Assembly: GCA_964388665.1 (NCBI GenBank)
Contig: CAYMBJ010000020.1
Span: forward strand, 1 to 59,887
Source of the DNA: CALCCV01 sp964388665
Lineage (GTDB): Bacteria; Bdellovibrionota; Bdellovibrionia; Bdellovibrionales; Bdellovibrionaceae
Reading direction: 5' to 3'
DNA: 59,887 nucleotides
Made by a program: the position numbers and the translations under genes
In this document: piece by piece, positions 17,697 to 27,115 of the stretch
Layout of the letters: each line of letters opens with the position of its first letter
How positions within the stretch are numbered: position 1 is the stretch's first letter
The notes under the pieces: model-generated
Databases searched by the model: none
Told to the model about the DNA's origin: nothing
What the model saw: the letters and a program-made list of their open reading frames with translations, nothing else

Positions 17697-18103
17697 ACAA
17701 ATCCTTTTCTTAAGATAGAAAGCTTCAGCCCAATGAAGCCGTGTTAGTTCAACGTTTCGCCGCCAGAATTGGCGGGCAAACATTGAGTATATTGGTACAC
17801 AATTGCCGAGATGGCAATGGTTGAGAAAAGATGAAGTCTTTTCAACAAATTTAGGGCGTTTGTCTTTTTTTGAGACGGGCGTGATTCAAGACCTTCCGCA
17901 AGTTCTAAACTCCGAGGGGATCTGCCTATTACTGCGGACAATTTGCGGCTTCGTTGACGAAGTTGCAATCAGCGTGCGGCCAATCAGGGGTGACTGATTG
18001 GCCGCGAGGATTGGTGTTCGATTTTTGCAGTTGCTGATAACCAATAGATCCGAGTTTGACAGCCGCGTTCAAAATCAAATCAATGAGTGAACAGGAGCCC
18101 AAT
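17697..18103. other. 407-bp intergenic region with one perfect hairpin
   Basis: Between the divergent sodC-like and CotH-like genes. Apart from the 12-bp perfect hairpin at 17976-18005 I see no supported gene. Short open frames at 17744-17968 (-) and 17803-17997 (+) overlap each other and lack ribosome-binding sites. Confidence 0.5.
17976..18005. other. 12-bp perfect hairpin in the sodC-cotH interval
   Basis: GCGGCCAATCAG (17976-17987) is the exact reverse complement of CTGATTGGCCGC (17994-18005) with a 6-nt loop. A T5 run at 18022-18026 is too far for a classical terminator. No plus-strand gene precedes it, so it may be an operator, a small-RNA terminator or a protein-binding palindrome. 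Confidence 0.5.
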
Positions 18104-19905
18104 ATGAATATTCTTTTGACAGGTGAAAAGACAATAAATGCAGATTCCCCTCAATCTAGATTGGCGAGCACAGGCGGCCGAGGCTTGGGGTTTGGATTTT
18201 TGTTTCATGATTTGGGTCAACTCCTGGCATTTGTAGTAACAATTACAGTTTGTAGCGTGAGTCCTCAGGTCTTTGCCAAGGTCCATAGAACTGGAGGCAA
18301 TCCAGGTCGGCGATTGGCTGGGGAAGAGGCGCCTATCTATAACAGAATTGACATTCAAATGAGTCCATCAGATTGGGAAAAGTTGTCGGGCACTCCTGCA
18401 AAGGTGACGATTGATCACAGCGCGGCTGAACATAGCGGCGCTGCCAATAGCGGCGCTGACTCCAGCAGTGCTATATTGGGTGGAGGTATTCAGTCTGGAG
18501 ATTCAAGTGATCAGCCAGTTCTCACCATCAACGACGACTCTCAGCAAATACCGATCTCGATTGCTAGCCGAGGACAGATGTCCATCAAATACCCACGGAA
18601 AAATTTCAGAATAAAGATCAAGAAAAGCGCTGGCAAGGAGTCGCATAGGCAAAAGGTGAATTTGGCGGGCCTTGTTGGCGATGAGTTTTTGCTGACGGCC
18701 GGGCCAGAGGATGTGTTGAATGTTCACAGCATGGTGGGATATCGCCTGCTGGCCGCTGCTGGAATTTCGCACTTGGACTTTCGCTTAACAGAGTTGTTTA
18801 TAAATAATGAGTCCGAAGGGCTGTATTTGATTTCAAATGATCCTACGGACATTGTGCTGCAATTTGGAAAGAAGAACAAAAGTGCAGAGAGTGGTCTTGT
18901 GGCAGAGGAGTCGAAAACGGAATTTGTGTTTCGACGCCGTTACGCTGATTTTTTGAAGGCAGCGACAAGATTGGCAAGGTTGCATCTGAGATTCGCGCTG
19001 CAAAAACTCCAGAAACAAAGACGCAGATTCTAACAGCAGCGCTGCAAGCAATTGAGGGCGAAAACAAAAGAAACGAATTTGCCATGGCTCTTGAGGAAAA
19101 CAACAAACACCACAGCATTTTAACAGCCTTGCATAGCATCAAGCCGGTAAAAGATCTTAATTCTTTAAAACAAAAAACCATTGAAGATGATTTAGAAAAG
19201 AATCTTGAGCTTGATAACTATTTGGCCTGGACTGCTTTGAATCGAGTTATCAGAAATGGTGATTTTGTGGACGAAGTGTATTTTTATAGCCACAAAGAAC
19301 CATCAGGAGAGATTCGGTTTGATATTTTTCCGTGGGATCTGGATGATGGATTTTCTGATGCCATGCACTTTGGTTTTGCCAATTCCCTGCGGAAGGACGA
19401 AGCCAGTGAAAAATTGATGAATGGCTTTGAAAGTCAGCTTGATCAGACCATTGCTGGTAATCCACTTTTACTCAAAAGATACTTTGGCGTTGCCGAGAGC
19501 TTATTGACAGAAAAGCTTAACCAAGAAACGATTGATCAGGTTTTTTTACAAATCAAAAGCGAACTTGAACCCTATCTTGAGCGCCCAACGGTCTTAAGTG
19601 CAATGCTGCGGGATCGAGTTGCCACACATCCAGCAGACGTAAAGTTAACAATCTCGCGGATGATGTTGGCGGACAGACTTGCGCAGCCTGGCGGACTCCG
19701 GGAAATTAATAGAACTCATGTGCTAAATCTTGTGACCAGTCTGCAAGCTGCCTTGAATGAAAACAGGCAAGAGATGCTTGGCCGCCTCCATGATTTAAAG
19801 AAGATAGACACAAACACTCTGATTGAGCAAAATTCCCTTGTGCTAATCATGCGCAATATTCTTGGAGATTTGACCACCTCCATTTTGCGAGAGGTTACGA
19901 AATAA
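18104..19905 (+). pseudogene. CotH-like kinase family protein split by a -1 frameshift
   Basis: Two open frames (to 19033, and from 19084 in the frame one base back) together give one CotH-type protein of about 600 residues. Start ATG 18104 is chosen for the AGGAG at 18093-18097. The first part has a signal-like segment ending PQVFA, a conserved block SRGQMSIKYPRKNFRIKIKK and the TELFINNESEGLYLIS block. The second part has DIFPWDLDDGFSD, typical of the CotH kinase fold. The shift lies at T6 (18949-18954): reading one base back gives the sequence YADFFEGSDKIGKVASEIR and continues without stop into the second frame. CotH proteins phosphorylate secreted proteins in other bacteria. It could be a pseudogene, a sequencing error in the T run, or programmed slippage. 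Confidence 0.7.
18949..18955 (+). other. possible -1 slippery heptamer T-TTT-TTG
   Basis: In the zero frame the codons read gaT TTT TTG, matching the X-XXY-YYZ slippery pattern. A -1 slip restores the downstream CotH frame. A homopolymer error is the simplest alternative. Confidence 0.4.
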
Positions 19906-19969
19906 AATTGCTTAACAAGTTGGGCATGGGTACTCTTTTTGTAAAGCCAGTTTTACTAAGGAGAGATGG

Positions 19970-21061
19970 ATGTTCATTTGCCCTCAATCAGGTCGACGGC
20001 TCGTGCAAGCACGGGTCAAGGGTGGCCTATTCTGGTACAGTCCCGAAACAGACGGGCGATTGATGACCATTCACACACTCAAGCATTTTCTGGGTGAAGA
20101 GGTGAGCCAAGAGATTTGGCAACGCTCAGAGAGTCAACCTCTTGGCCAAACCAAGTGTCCAGGCTGTCAGCGCAAAATGCATCACGTTCAGGTTCCAAAA
20201 TGGGTGGGCGAATATCCAGTGGAGGTGTGCCGAGTTTGCTGGTTGGTTTGGATTGATGCCCACAAATACTCACAAATTCCCTTGGGGAGTGAGATAAGTG
20301 CGGATGTGCTTGAGAGTCGAAAACGCATTGCGATCGCACAAGCGGAACTGATTAGAATAGAGCATGACAAAGACAGCTCGACACCCGATTCCCTTTTTCA
20401 CAGCTTGCCAGGCTTCATCAGTCTTCCGGTAAAAACCATTTCGGGCGAGTTGCCAATCAAGACGCTGACCATTCTTATGATTGCGCTTATTTTTATCAGG
20501 CATCTGCACTTTGCTTCGGGAGTGGATTTGTTCTTTTATTTTGTGAGTCTTTATTTTTTCTACCTCTTTAGTAGCGATATAGAGCTTGAGATTGGCCATC
20601 TGACTTACGGCATTTTGACCTTAGGAGGCTTGAGCATTTCGTTTATGCAGGCGCAAGCCACTGGGCGCGGTTTTCATTATTTTGATTTGGTTGCGCTCAA
20701 TTATGGACTTATGATTTTTTCGCTCCTGTATCCAATTCGTGCTCGCTTTTCGTACCTCATCCCTTTTGTTCACTATCTGAATCTGTCTTCCAGCGGAAGC
20801 CGAGGTATTGGCATTCCCGGTGCCTTTGCCTTTCTTCGTGCTCGCCGCTGGATCAGTATTCCGCAGTGGTCAGTGATCGTGTTTTATTTGGTAGCTTCAA
20901 TTTTGTTTGTACAGCTGTATGCTGGCTACAGTTCGATGAAAGATCCTGATGCCTATGTATTTTCACCAGGTTATTTTAAGCTTTTGATATTCTGTCACAT
21001 ACTTTGGGGAGTTATTTTTCGAGCAACGCTGTACCTCCGAAAGCCTTACAATCGCCTCTAA
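19970..21061 (+). CDS. zinc-ribbon plus multi-TM membrane protein, unknown function
   Basis: 363 residues. Residues about 1-95 form a zinc-binding region resembling the TFIIB-type zinc-finger family: CPQSGRRL, then CPGCQRKM and CRVCWLVWID, i.e. two CxxC pairs. Residues about 155-355 hold six or so hydrophobic helices (for example LTILMIALIFI, FFYFVSLYFFYLF, SVIVFYLVASILFVQLYAG). No active-site motif of rhomboid or other intramembrane enzymes is evident. It follows the CotH-like gene by 64 bp on the same strand and may be co-expressed. Its last 4 bp overlap the end of the convergent outer-membrane gene. Confidence 0.75.
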   Translation: MFICPQSGRRLVQARVKGGLFWYSPETDGRLMTIHTLKHFLGEEVSQEIWQRSESQPLGQTKCPGCQRKMHHVQVPKWVGEYPVEVCRVCWLVWIDAHKYSQIPLGSEISADVLESRKRIAIAQAELIRIEHDKDSSTPDSLFHSLPGFISLPVKTISGELPIKTLTILMIALIFIRHLHFASGVDLFFYFVSLYFFYLFSSDIELEIGHLTYGILTLGGLSISFMQAQATGRGFHYFDLVALNYGLMIFSLLYPIRARFSYLIPFVHYLNLSSSGSRGIGIPGAFAFLRARRWISIPQWSVIVFYLVASILFVQLYAGYSSMKDPDAYVFSPGYFKLLIFCHILWGVIFRATLYLRKPYNRL

Positions 21062-22395
21062 AAATTCCATTTTGCCAGGAACTGCGCGTAGCTGTTCTTT
21101 TGGTAGATGCCACCCAGTGATTTCTCAGGACCTGAGAGCGCAAAGACTTTTAGGCTCGTGATCAGGCGCTGCGACCAGCGGCGATCGAGGGTCATTTGTA
21201 CCAGATCGACGCCGCTGGCAAAGTGACGCAGATATCCAGGTGTGAGCGAATAGATTTCTTTAAATTGCAGCTTTGCGCCTAGCAAAAGGGTCTCGCCAAA
21301 GAGATCGGTGATGGCGGCCAATTCTGAAGTTTCTGGTCGCCAACTTTTGGAAAATTCGACAATGCCAAGTCCTGAGACTTTGTGCCACTCAAAGAGTCTT
21401 TCCATGCTGGTGTGGACAGTCGTAACTCCTTTGTTGGACGAGTCATCAATGTACTGAGTCTGCAAGGCTTGCAGCAGCCATACCGAACCCCAGGCTTCTT
21501 TTTGCAATAGCAATCCCGCCGTGCGACTGCGCTGGTAAATGGGAGTGATAAAAATATCGCGGTCCAGTTGAATGACCTGAACTGGTGTGCTGGAAATCAG
21601 CTGCCCAGTCAGAGTGGGATAGAGTGCCGGGCCGCCAAACTGACCTTCAAAAAAATTGATCTCAGCTTCGACACTCGCCACTGAACAGTGAAAACTCGCA
21701 AAGACGTTGCTCTTTAAAGCGTTCTCATCATCTTTTGGCTCTTGCAAAAAGTAATTTGGTCGCTCCGGCAAGATCACCTCTGGATCACTGGTATTGAGCG
21801 GAAAGTTGATGTGTCGTGGCCACCAAGAGGAATTTGCGCCAGGTAGGCGATCTTCAAAGCGCTGCGCCACAAAGCCCACCTGAACGCGATTGGTTAGACC
21901 GCGCCACTCGAGTTGCAAGCCTGGAGAGGGAAGGGTCAAAGTCTCTTCTGCAAAGTTGCGATCTTTGGCATTGATCGGGTTCCACGGATTTAAGAATCCA
22001 GAGCCTCCGGGAGCAAAAGACAACAGCCCAGCGGCAACAACATAGGGCTCGCGCCGCCACTGCACCAGCACCTCTTTGCCACCAAAGGCCACCCTCGATC
22101 CCGTCGGAAAAAACTCGCTCGAGCTATCTGAGGAGGTAGGGGCGGAGGCAGGGTCCTTTTCGCGAAAATAGAATTCAGAGATGGAGTTCAGATTTGCGCG
22201 AAAACTAAAAGGAGATTGATTTTCGAATTTGATCTGAAGTTCTTCGCCGAAAACTCCCGAGGCATCACTCAGTGTGGGTGATGTGGCGCCTCTGAAACCT
22301 GCGCTGAGTTGACCAAGAGCGCTCCACTCGGCCTTTGGCGACGGGCAATACAGAATAAAACTTAGAAAAAGAAAAATTAAAAAGCGAAACTTCAT
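21058..22395 (-). CDS. putative outer-membrane beta-barrel protein
   Basis: 445 residues from ATG 22395; the open frame reaches 22434 via a TTG. The signal peptide is MKFRFLIFLFLSFILYC with probable cleavage near SPKA. The rest shows alternating amphipathic strands rich in aromatic residues and ends in ...FLAKWNF, the terminal aromatic residue used as the Bam recognition signal. A motif FLNPWNPINAKDRNFAEE resembles outer-membrane proteins of the DUF1302 type that accompany RND/MMPL exporters, but that assignment is tentative. An MMPL-type exporter lies about 11 kb away in this window. The cargo is unknown. Confidence 0.7.
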   Translation of the reverse strand: MKFRFLIFLFLSFILYCPSPKAEWSALGQLSAGFRGATSPTLSDASGVFGEELQIKFENQSPFSFRANLNSISEFYFREKDPASAPTSSDSSSEFFPTGSRVAFGGKEVLVQWRREPYVVAAGLLSFAPGGSGFLNPWNPINAKDRNFAEETLTLPSPGLQLEWRGLTNRVQVGFVAQRFEDRLPGANSSWWPRHINFPLNTSDPEVILPERPNYFLQEPKDDENALKSNVFASFHCSVASVEAEINFFEGQFGGPALYPTLTGQLISSTPVQVIQLDRDIFITPIYQRSRTAGLLLQKEAWGSVWLLQALQTQYIDDSSNKGVTTVHTSMERLFEWHKVSGLGIVEFSKSWRPETSELAAITDLFGETLLLGAKLQFKEIYSLTPGYLRHFASGVDLVQMTLDRRWSQRLITSLKVFALSGPEKSLGGIYQKNSYAQFLAKWNF

Positions 22396-22551
22396 TGCCA
22401 CAGCAAAGCTTAACATTCCGTGGCTCATTTTCAATGTTAATAAAAAACCAGTAGAAAACTTCTTGGGACTCTGATCAGGAACCCGCTCAGATTTGTTTGG
22501 TGGAGAGAGGTTGCCGAGGTGCGGATGTTCATTTGTTGCGGTGAAAGTCGA

Positions 22552-22580
22552 TTGACAAACTTCCTGAGGGTGCCTATCTT
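22552..22580 (+). promoter_or_regulatory. sigma-70-like promoter for the EEP gene
   Basis: TTGACA (22552-22557), a 17-bp spacer, and TATCTT (22575-22580). The transcript would start about 75 nt before the start codon at 22663. The -35 is a perfect consensus. Confidence 0.6.
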
Positions 22581-22662
22581 TCTGTCGCCACTCTGAGGTG
22601 CTAAAGCGCTAAGGCACAAAGTATCTGTCTCAATTTATTTATACGAAAGGACTCCACAGTCC

Positions 22663-23835
22663 ATGCGAAGAATTGTTTTATTTGCCAGCACCAGCGCCGC
22701 GGCCATTGTTTTTGCAAGCTATTTTGTTCTTTCCAGTTGTGTGTCGACTCCGTCCGGAGAGGGGCATGTACTCACAGATCTGTCTCTGCTGACATCAAAG
22801 CCGGGACAGTCGTTTTGGGTGTTGAGCTACAATGTGGAAAATCTGTTTGATATTGAGGATGATCCAGATAAGGACGATCAAGCTTATCTACCTCTAGAAA
22901 AAAAGCAGACCGAAGCCCATCAAACGCTTTGCAAGAAGGTCCCGCAGCGCAAATGGCGCGAAGAGTGTCTGTATCAAGATTGGAATCAGAAGAATTTGGA
23001 TTTTAAACTTGAGCAACTCACCAAGGTCCTAAAGGCCGTGAACGAGGGCAATGGGCCTGAAGTCGTTCTGCTGGGCGAGATTGAAAATAAAAATGTGCTC
23101 GAAAAGTGGCGCGCGGGATATTTGTCGGGAATGGAGTACTCCATAGTGCATATTGAAGGGCCAGATCGGCGCGGCATCGACAATGCGATGTTAACGCGCT
23201 TTCCGGTGAAGCATGCCAAATTGCACTCCATAGAGATTCCAAAGTCGCTGCGTGAAAAGTCCACGCGAGGTGAACTCTATCCGCTGCGCGGGATTTTGCA
23301 GGTGGATTTGAGTCTGCCTACGGGCGAGGATTTGACTGTTTTTCTCGTGCACTTCCCCAATCCACAACACAAAAAAGCGCTGCGCCTTTTGGCCATTGAG
23401 CGCCTCAATCAATTGATCGGGACCCTGCCGGCTGAGCGCTTGTACATCGCGGGAGGGGACTTCAACATTTCGGCGGACGAAGAGGCTCGCGTGGGCCACT
23501 ATAAAAAATTAAATGAAAAGTATTTGGTTTCTCATCTTGTTACCAAATTGGCCTATCCTGGAACCAACTACTACGCTCCCAAAAGGTCTTGGTCATATTT
23601 AGATGCGCTGGTGTTTTCTAAAAGTCTAAGTCCAGAGTCAAAGTCCCGCTGGCATGTTGAGCTCGACACGATACAAACTTTAAAAGTGGGCAAATTTCAG
23701 GTGGACTCAGAAGGCAAACCGAGTCGTTTGGTAATTGGTCCAGAGCCCTTTGGTGTATCAGACCATTTGCCCCTGATCGTTCGGCTACAAAAGAAGAATG
23801 AAGTTGACCAAAGTGGTCGTTCTCATTCACCATAA
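22663..23835 (+). CDS. endonuclease/exonuclease/phosphatase-family lipoprotein
   Basis: 390 residues. The signal peptide ends in lipobox LSSC (Cys26). The EEP fold is shown by its ordered motifs: LSYNVENLFD (about 48-57), LLGEIENKN (catalytic Glu, about 142), RRGIDNAML, FLVHFPN, IAGGDFN (catalytic Asp/Asn, about 266), SWSYLDALV and GVSDHLPL (catalytic His near the C-terminus). This family hydrolyses phosphodiester or phosphomonoester bonds in nucleic acids or lipids; the substrate cannot be told from the sequence. The lipid anchor puts it in the periplasm or at the surface. A strong promoter lies upstream; the TfoX-like gene follows 12 bp downstream. Confidence 0.85.
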   Translation: MRRIVLFASTSAAAIVFASYFVLSSCVSTPSGEGHVLTDLSLLTSKPGQSFWVLSYNVENLFDIEDDPDKDDQAYLPLEKKQTEAHQTLCKKVPQRKWREECLYQDWNQKNLDFKLEQLTKVLKAVNEGNGPEVVLLGEIENKNVLEKWRAGYLSGMEYSIVHIEGPDRRGIDNAMLTRFPVKHAKLHSIEIPKSLREKSTRGELYPLRGILQVDLSLPTGEDLTVFLVHFPNPQHKKALRLLAIERLNQLIGTLPAERLYIAGGDFNISADEEARVGHYKKLNEKYLVSHLVTKLAYPGTNYYAPKRSWSYLDALVFSKSLSPESKSRWHVELDTIQTLKVGKFQVDSEGKPSRLVIGPEPFGVSDHLPLIVRLQKKNEVDQSGRSHSP

Positions 23836-23847
23836 GTTATCAAAGCC

Positions 23848-24648
23848 GTGGAGGAAATTTTGGGAAAGACCTTTATTCGCCGGGGACCAGCTTTCCCATT
23901 TTTTCTTGAAGCACTCGAATCTATAGAATCCACCATCAAGCCCATGTTCGGCTGTCATGCAGTGTATGTGAATGAAAAAATTGTGGCTATACTTCGCGAC
24001 CGCGAAGACTTTCTCACTGACAATGGGATCTGGGTGGCTTTAGAAAAAGAAAACATTGAGGCCGTTAAAAGTATTTTCCCGGTGCTTAGAGATTTGAAGC
24101 TCTTTGGTGGCGGGCCCACGCAGTGGCAAAATCTACCCAAACTCTCAGCAGAATTTGAATTGAACGCCCTCAAGTTGGCCGAGATGATCGTCAAAATGGA
24201 TCCGCGAATAGGCAAAGCACCCATGACGAAGCGTCGCATGGTCAAGAAGGCCGACGCGGACGGGGCATCCACCTCTAGGTTTGATGACCTAGAAAAAGAT
24301 GATGAAGAGCAATTGCAAAATCAAGACAGTGTGGCGGCACGGCCAAAAAAGACGGAAGCGCGGCCAAAAAAGGCAGTGAGCTCCAGCAAATCTACAGGAA
24401 CGGCGAAGGCGGCTGGCGGCAAAAGCTCAACTGCAACGACCAAGACGAGTGTAAAGACAAAATCTTCTGCAAAGGTCATCACCAAAACTGCTGCTGCCGG
24501 CACAACAAAGTCAAAGGCCGCGACTAAGCCCAAAGCCAATGCCAAAGTAAAAGCAAAAGCGAAACCTAGCTCTATGCCAAAGTCAAAGCCAAAGCCAAAG
24601 CCGAAGAGCAAAAGCAAAATGGCGCCAAAGGCCAAATCCAAACGCTAG
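23848..24648 (+). CDS. TfoX-like domain protein with histone H1-like Lys/Ala-rich tail
   Basis: 266 residues from a GTG start. Residues about 20-125 resemble the TfoX/Sxy N-terminal domain: IKPMFGCHAVYVNEKIVAIL, then WVALEKEN and LKLFGGGPTQW. Residues about 155-266 are almost entirely Lys, Ala, Ser, Pro and Thr (for example KPKPKSKSKMAPKAKSK), like histone H1-type bacterial DNA-binding tails. The combination suggests a DNA-associated protein, an inference only. The gene starts 12 bp after the EEP gene, so the two are probably co-transcribed. No Shine-Dalgarno is obvious. The tail is internally repetitive DNA and could vary in length between strains. Confidence 0.75.
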   Translation: MEEILGKTFIRRGPAFPFFLEALESIESTIKPMFGCHAVYVNEKIVAILRDREDFLTDNGIWVALEKENIEAVKSIFPVLRDLKLFGGGPTQWQNLPKLSAEFELNALKLAEMIVKMDPRIGKAPMTKRRMVKKADADGASTSRFDDLEKDDEEQLQNQDSVAARPKKTEARPKKAVSSSKSTGTAKAAGGKSSTATTKTSVKTKSSAKVITKTAAAGTTKSKAATKPKANAKVKAKAKPSSMPKSKPKPKPKSKSKMAPKAKSKR

Positions 24649-24695
24649 AGCTCATCTCAAAAATTTTTGGCCTTTGTCGCTAAAGCTCTATCAAG

Positions 24696-24726
24696 TTGAC
24701 AGAGCAAGTTGAAGTCGCGATAGTTC
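24696..24726 (+). promoter_or_regulatory. possible prfB promoter
   Basis: TTGACA at 24696-24701 is followed after 17-19 bp by a weak -10 (GATAGT or TAGTTC). The predicted start would be close to the prfB ATG at 24734, implying a very short leader. Confidence 0.35.
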
Positions 24727-24733
24727 TAGCATT

Positions 24734-25889
24734 ATGTCAATAGTTGCTGAAATTTCAGACGTTAAACGAAGTCTCTCCCATCTTGAAGAAAAGGGCGCAG
24801 AACTTCGGGGGTATCTTTGACTTAGATCGCAAAAAAAGGCGCTTGGAAGAGCTGAATTTGAGCAGTGAAAATCCTGCGCTGTGGTCAAAACCTGCTGAGA
24901 TGCAGAAAATTAATAAAGAAAAGACCATTTTGGAACGGGCGTTTTCTGAATGGAATGCCTTTCACTCCAAACTAGAAGATGCCAAAGTCCTTTTGGAGAT
25001 GGCGGCTGAGGCCAGTGATGAGGCCGCGTTTACCGAAGTTAAAGAAGAGATCAAAAAAATTCAAGCACTGGCTCATGATTTGGAACTGAAGAAGATTCTC
25101 TCCGGAGAACTTGATGCCAACAACACCTATCTTTCCATCAATTCGGGAGCTGGCGGCACTGAGGCCTGTGATTGGGCCGCCATGCTTTTGCGCATGTATT
25201 TACGCTATGCCGACCGCATGGGGTTTAAAGCCGAAGTCTTAGATACAACTGAGGGCGAAGGTGCTGGTATAAAGTCTTGCACTTTACTGATTGAAGGCCT
25301 TTATGCTTACGGCTACCTTAAGGCCGAGTCGGGCGTGCATCGCTTGGTGCGGATTTCTCCTTTTGATTCCAATGCCCGCCGCCACACCTCCTTTGCATCT
25401 GTGTTTGCATGGGCTGAGGTGGATGACGATATCGATATTGAAATTCGACCAGAAGATCTCAAGGTGGACACCTATCGCTCTAGCGGTGCGGGTGGTCAGC
25501 ATGTCAACAAAACAGACTCTGCTGTTCGCATGACTCACATTCCGACCGGGATTGTTGTGGCCTCGCAGATTCAGCGCAGCCAGATTCAGAACCGCGAAAA
25601 AGCACTGAAGATGCTAAAGGCCGCACTTTACGAAAAAGAGGTCGAGCGAAAAAATGCCGAAAAAGATGCGGCCAATGCACAAAAGAAAGCCAATGAATGG
25701 GGCTCGCAAATTCGCTCCTATGTCATGCATCCCTACCAACTTGTCAAAGACCACCGGACCTCCTTTGAGACCAACCAAGTGGATGCCGTTATCGACGGCG
25801 ATATTGATGACTTTATCATGGCCTATCTCAAATCTGAAATGAATGCCAATACGCAACCTGATGATCAGGTCAATAAGTTGGGCAGATAA
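24734..25889 (+). CDS. prfB: peptide chain release factor 2 (programmed +1 frameshift)
   Basis: RF2 terminates translation at UGA and UAA. The zero-frame ORF starts at ATG 24734 and runs 28 codons to an in-frame TGA at 24818-24820, inside the classical autoregulatory site GGGGGTATCTTTGAC. A +1 shift at CTT-T continues as DLDRKKRRLEEL to the stop at 25889, giving about 384 residues. Seen: the stop-codon recognition motif SPF in RISPFDSNARRH and the catalytic GGQ in SGAGGQHVNKTDSAVR, which methylation and peptide release depend on. A conventional single-frame call would instead begin at an internal TTG at 24744. The C-terminus is slightly longer than in enteric RF2. The lipoprotein-export genes start 5 bp downstream. 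Confidence 0.96.
24807..24821 (+). promoter_or_regulatory. prfB recoding site
   Basis: GGGGG (internal Shine-Dalgarno-like) - TAT - CTT - TGA - C, with the UGA in frame with the upstream ATG. This is the well-known RF2-sensing +1 frameshift signal: low RF2 slows UGA decoding and favours the shift. Confidence 0.95.
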
Positions 25890-25894
25890 CTGCG

Positions 25895-27115
25895 ATGCGA
25901 AGTTGGTTTTGGATTGCCACAAAGCTTCTGTTAACGAAAAAAGTTTTTTTAGGGGGCTCTGCCCTCGTTGCCTATATGGGTTTGATTTTGGGCGTGGGAT
26001 TTTTGGTGGTCTCTATGGCGGTGATGAGTGGTTTTGAGGCGTCATTGCGCCAGGCCATCACTGATGTGAGCGGCCATGTGCAGGTGATCAATCGCACATC
26101 GCGCTCCGAACCTTGGCAAAAACTCGAGGCCAAAATCAAAAAACTGGTGCCGGGCGTGATTGCCACCACTCGCATTGCCTACTTGGAGGCCATTGCCACC
26201 CACAAAGGAGTGATCTCCTACTCGGCCATTCAGGGCGTGGACTTTTCTCGCGTCCATGATGTGTTGAATCTAGAGCCACGCTTGATCGCTGGAACCACCA
26301 AGATCACTCCGGGCAGCAAAAAGGTTCTTATTGGCAAGGGCATGCAAAAAAATCTGGGCTTAGAGGTGGGCACCAAGATGAAGATTGTGCTGCCGATGAT
26401 GGATGAATGGGATCCTTCCAAATTCGTGCGAATTCTTGATGAAGTCGAAGTTGCGGGCGTTTTGGATATGGGCAAAAACGAATGGAATGAACGTTACCTG
26501 GTGATGGATCTCACGACGGTGCAAAAAATGGCGCGCATGGGAGATCGCTACCGCGGTTTGATCTTAAAAATCGAAGAACCAGAGAAGGCGCGCGATGCCG
26601 CCCTTGTTTTGAGCTCTCAGCTAGAAGGAAATTATCGTGCCCGTGACTGGCGCGAAATGAACGAGAATCTCTTTGAGGCTGTTAAAATTGAAAAGCCGAT
26701 CATTTTTTCGGTGGTGTTTTTGATCATTATCGTGGCTTTTATTAATATTTCGAGTTTGCTTTATGTGACCGTGGTTCAGCGTTTTCCTGACATTGCTATC
26801 TTGAAATCGGTGGGAGTCAGTCGCAAAGGAATTCTCACAATCTTCACGCTTCAAGGGCTGCTCATTGGTGCTGGTGGTGTCTTTTTGGGGACACTCCTTG
26901 GTGTTCTTTTTTCAGCACTATTTCAAGTTTTGCAAAATACCATTGGGCTGTTGCAGGGCTCCGTCTATCGTCTGGACTCCATCCATGCCAGTATTGAGTT
27001 TCGCGACTGGCTGGCGATTGCTGGAACCACGATGCTGGTGAGCCTGATTGCGACTTTGGCACCTGCCTGGAAGGGTGCAAAAATTCAACCTGTAGAGGGG
27101 CTTCGCTATGAGTAA
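25895..27115 (+). CDS. lipoprotein-releasing ABC transporter permease (LolC/LolE type)
   Basis: 406 residues with an FtsX-type permease layout: TM helix at about 23-48 (LVAYMGLILGVGFLVVSMAV), a periplasmic domain of about 200 residues, then three C-terminal TM helices (IIFSVVFLIIIVAFINISSL, the GLLIGAGGVFLGTLLG region and WLAIAGTTMLVSLIATLAPA). Early signature: VMSGFEASLRQAITDVSGHVQV, typical of LolC/LolE. With LolD it extracts lipoproteins from the inner membrane and hands them to LolA. Only one permease gene accompanies lolD here, so the complex may be a homodimer as with LolF, unless a second permease lies elsewhere. It overlaps lolD by 8 bp, indicating translational coupling. Confidence 0.92.
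   Translation: MRSWFWIATKLLLTKKVFLGGSALVAYMGLILGVGFLVVSMAVMSGFEASLRQAITDVSGHVQVINRTSRSEPWQKLEAKIKKLVPGVIATTRIAYLEAIATHKGVISYSAIQGVDFSRVHDVLNLEPRLIAGTTKITPGSKKVLIGKGMQKNLGLEVGTKMKIVLPMMDEWDPSKFVRILDEVEVAGVLDMGKNEWNERYLVMDLTTVQKMARMGDRYRGLILKIEEPEKARDAALVLSSQLEGNYRARDWREMNENLFEAVKIEKPIIFSVVFLIIIVAFINISSLLYVTVVQRFPDIAILKSVGVSRKGILTIFTLQGLLIGAGGVFLGTLLGVLFSALFQVLQNTIGLLQGSVYRLDSIHASIEFRDWLAIAGTTMLVSLIATLAPAWKGAKIQPVEGLRYE

Noticed and set aside
17744..17997. Two opposite short frames (17744-17968 minus, 17803-17997 plus) in the sodC-cotH interval
   Set aside because: They overlap each other, lack ribosome-binding sites and show no recognisable family.
24321..24641. Minus-strand Phe/Ala/Val-rich open frame opposite the Lys-rich tail
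   Set aside because: It is the mirror of the low-complexity Lys/Ala tract and has no ribosome-binding site.
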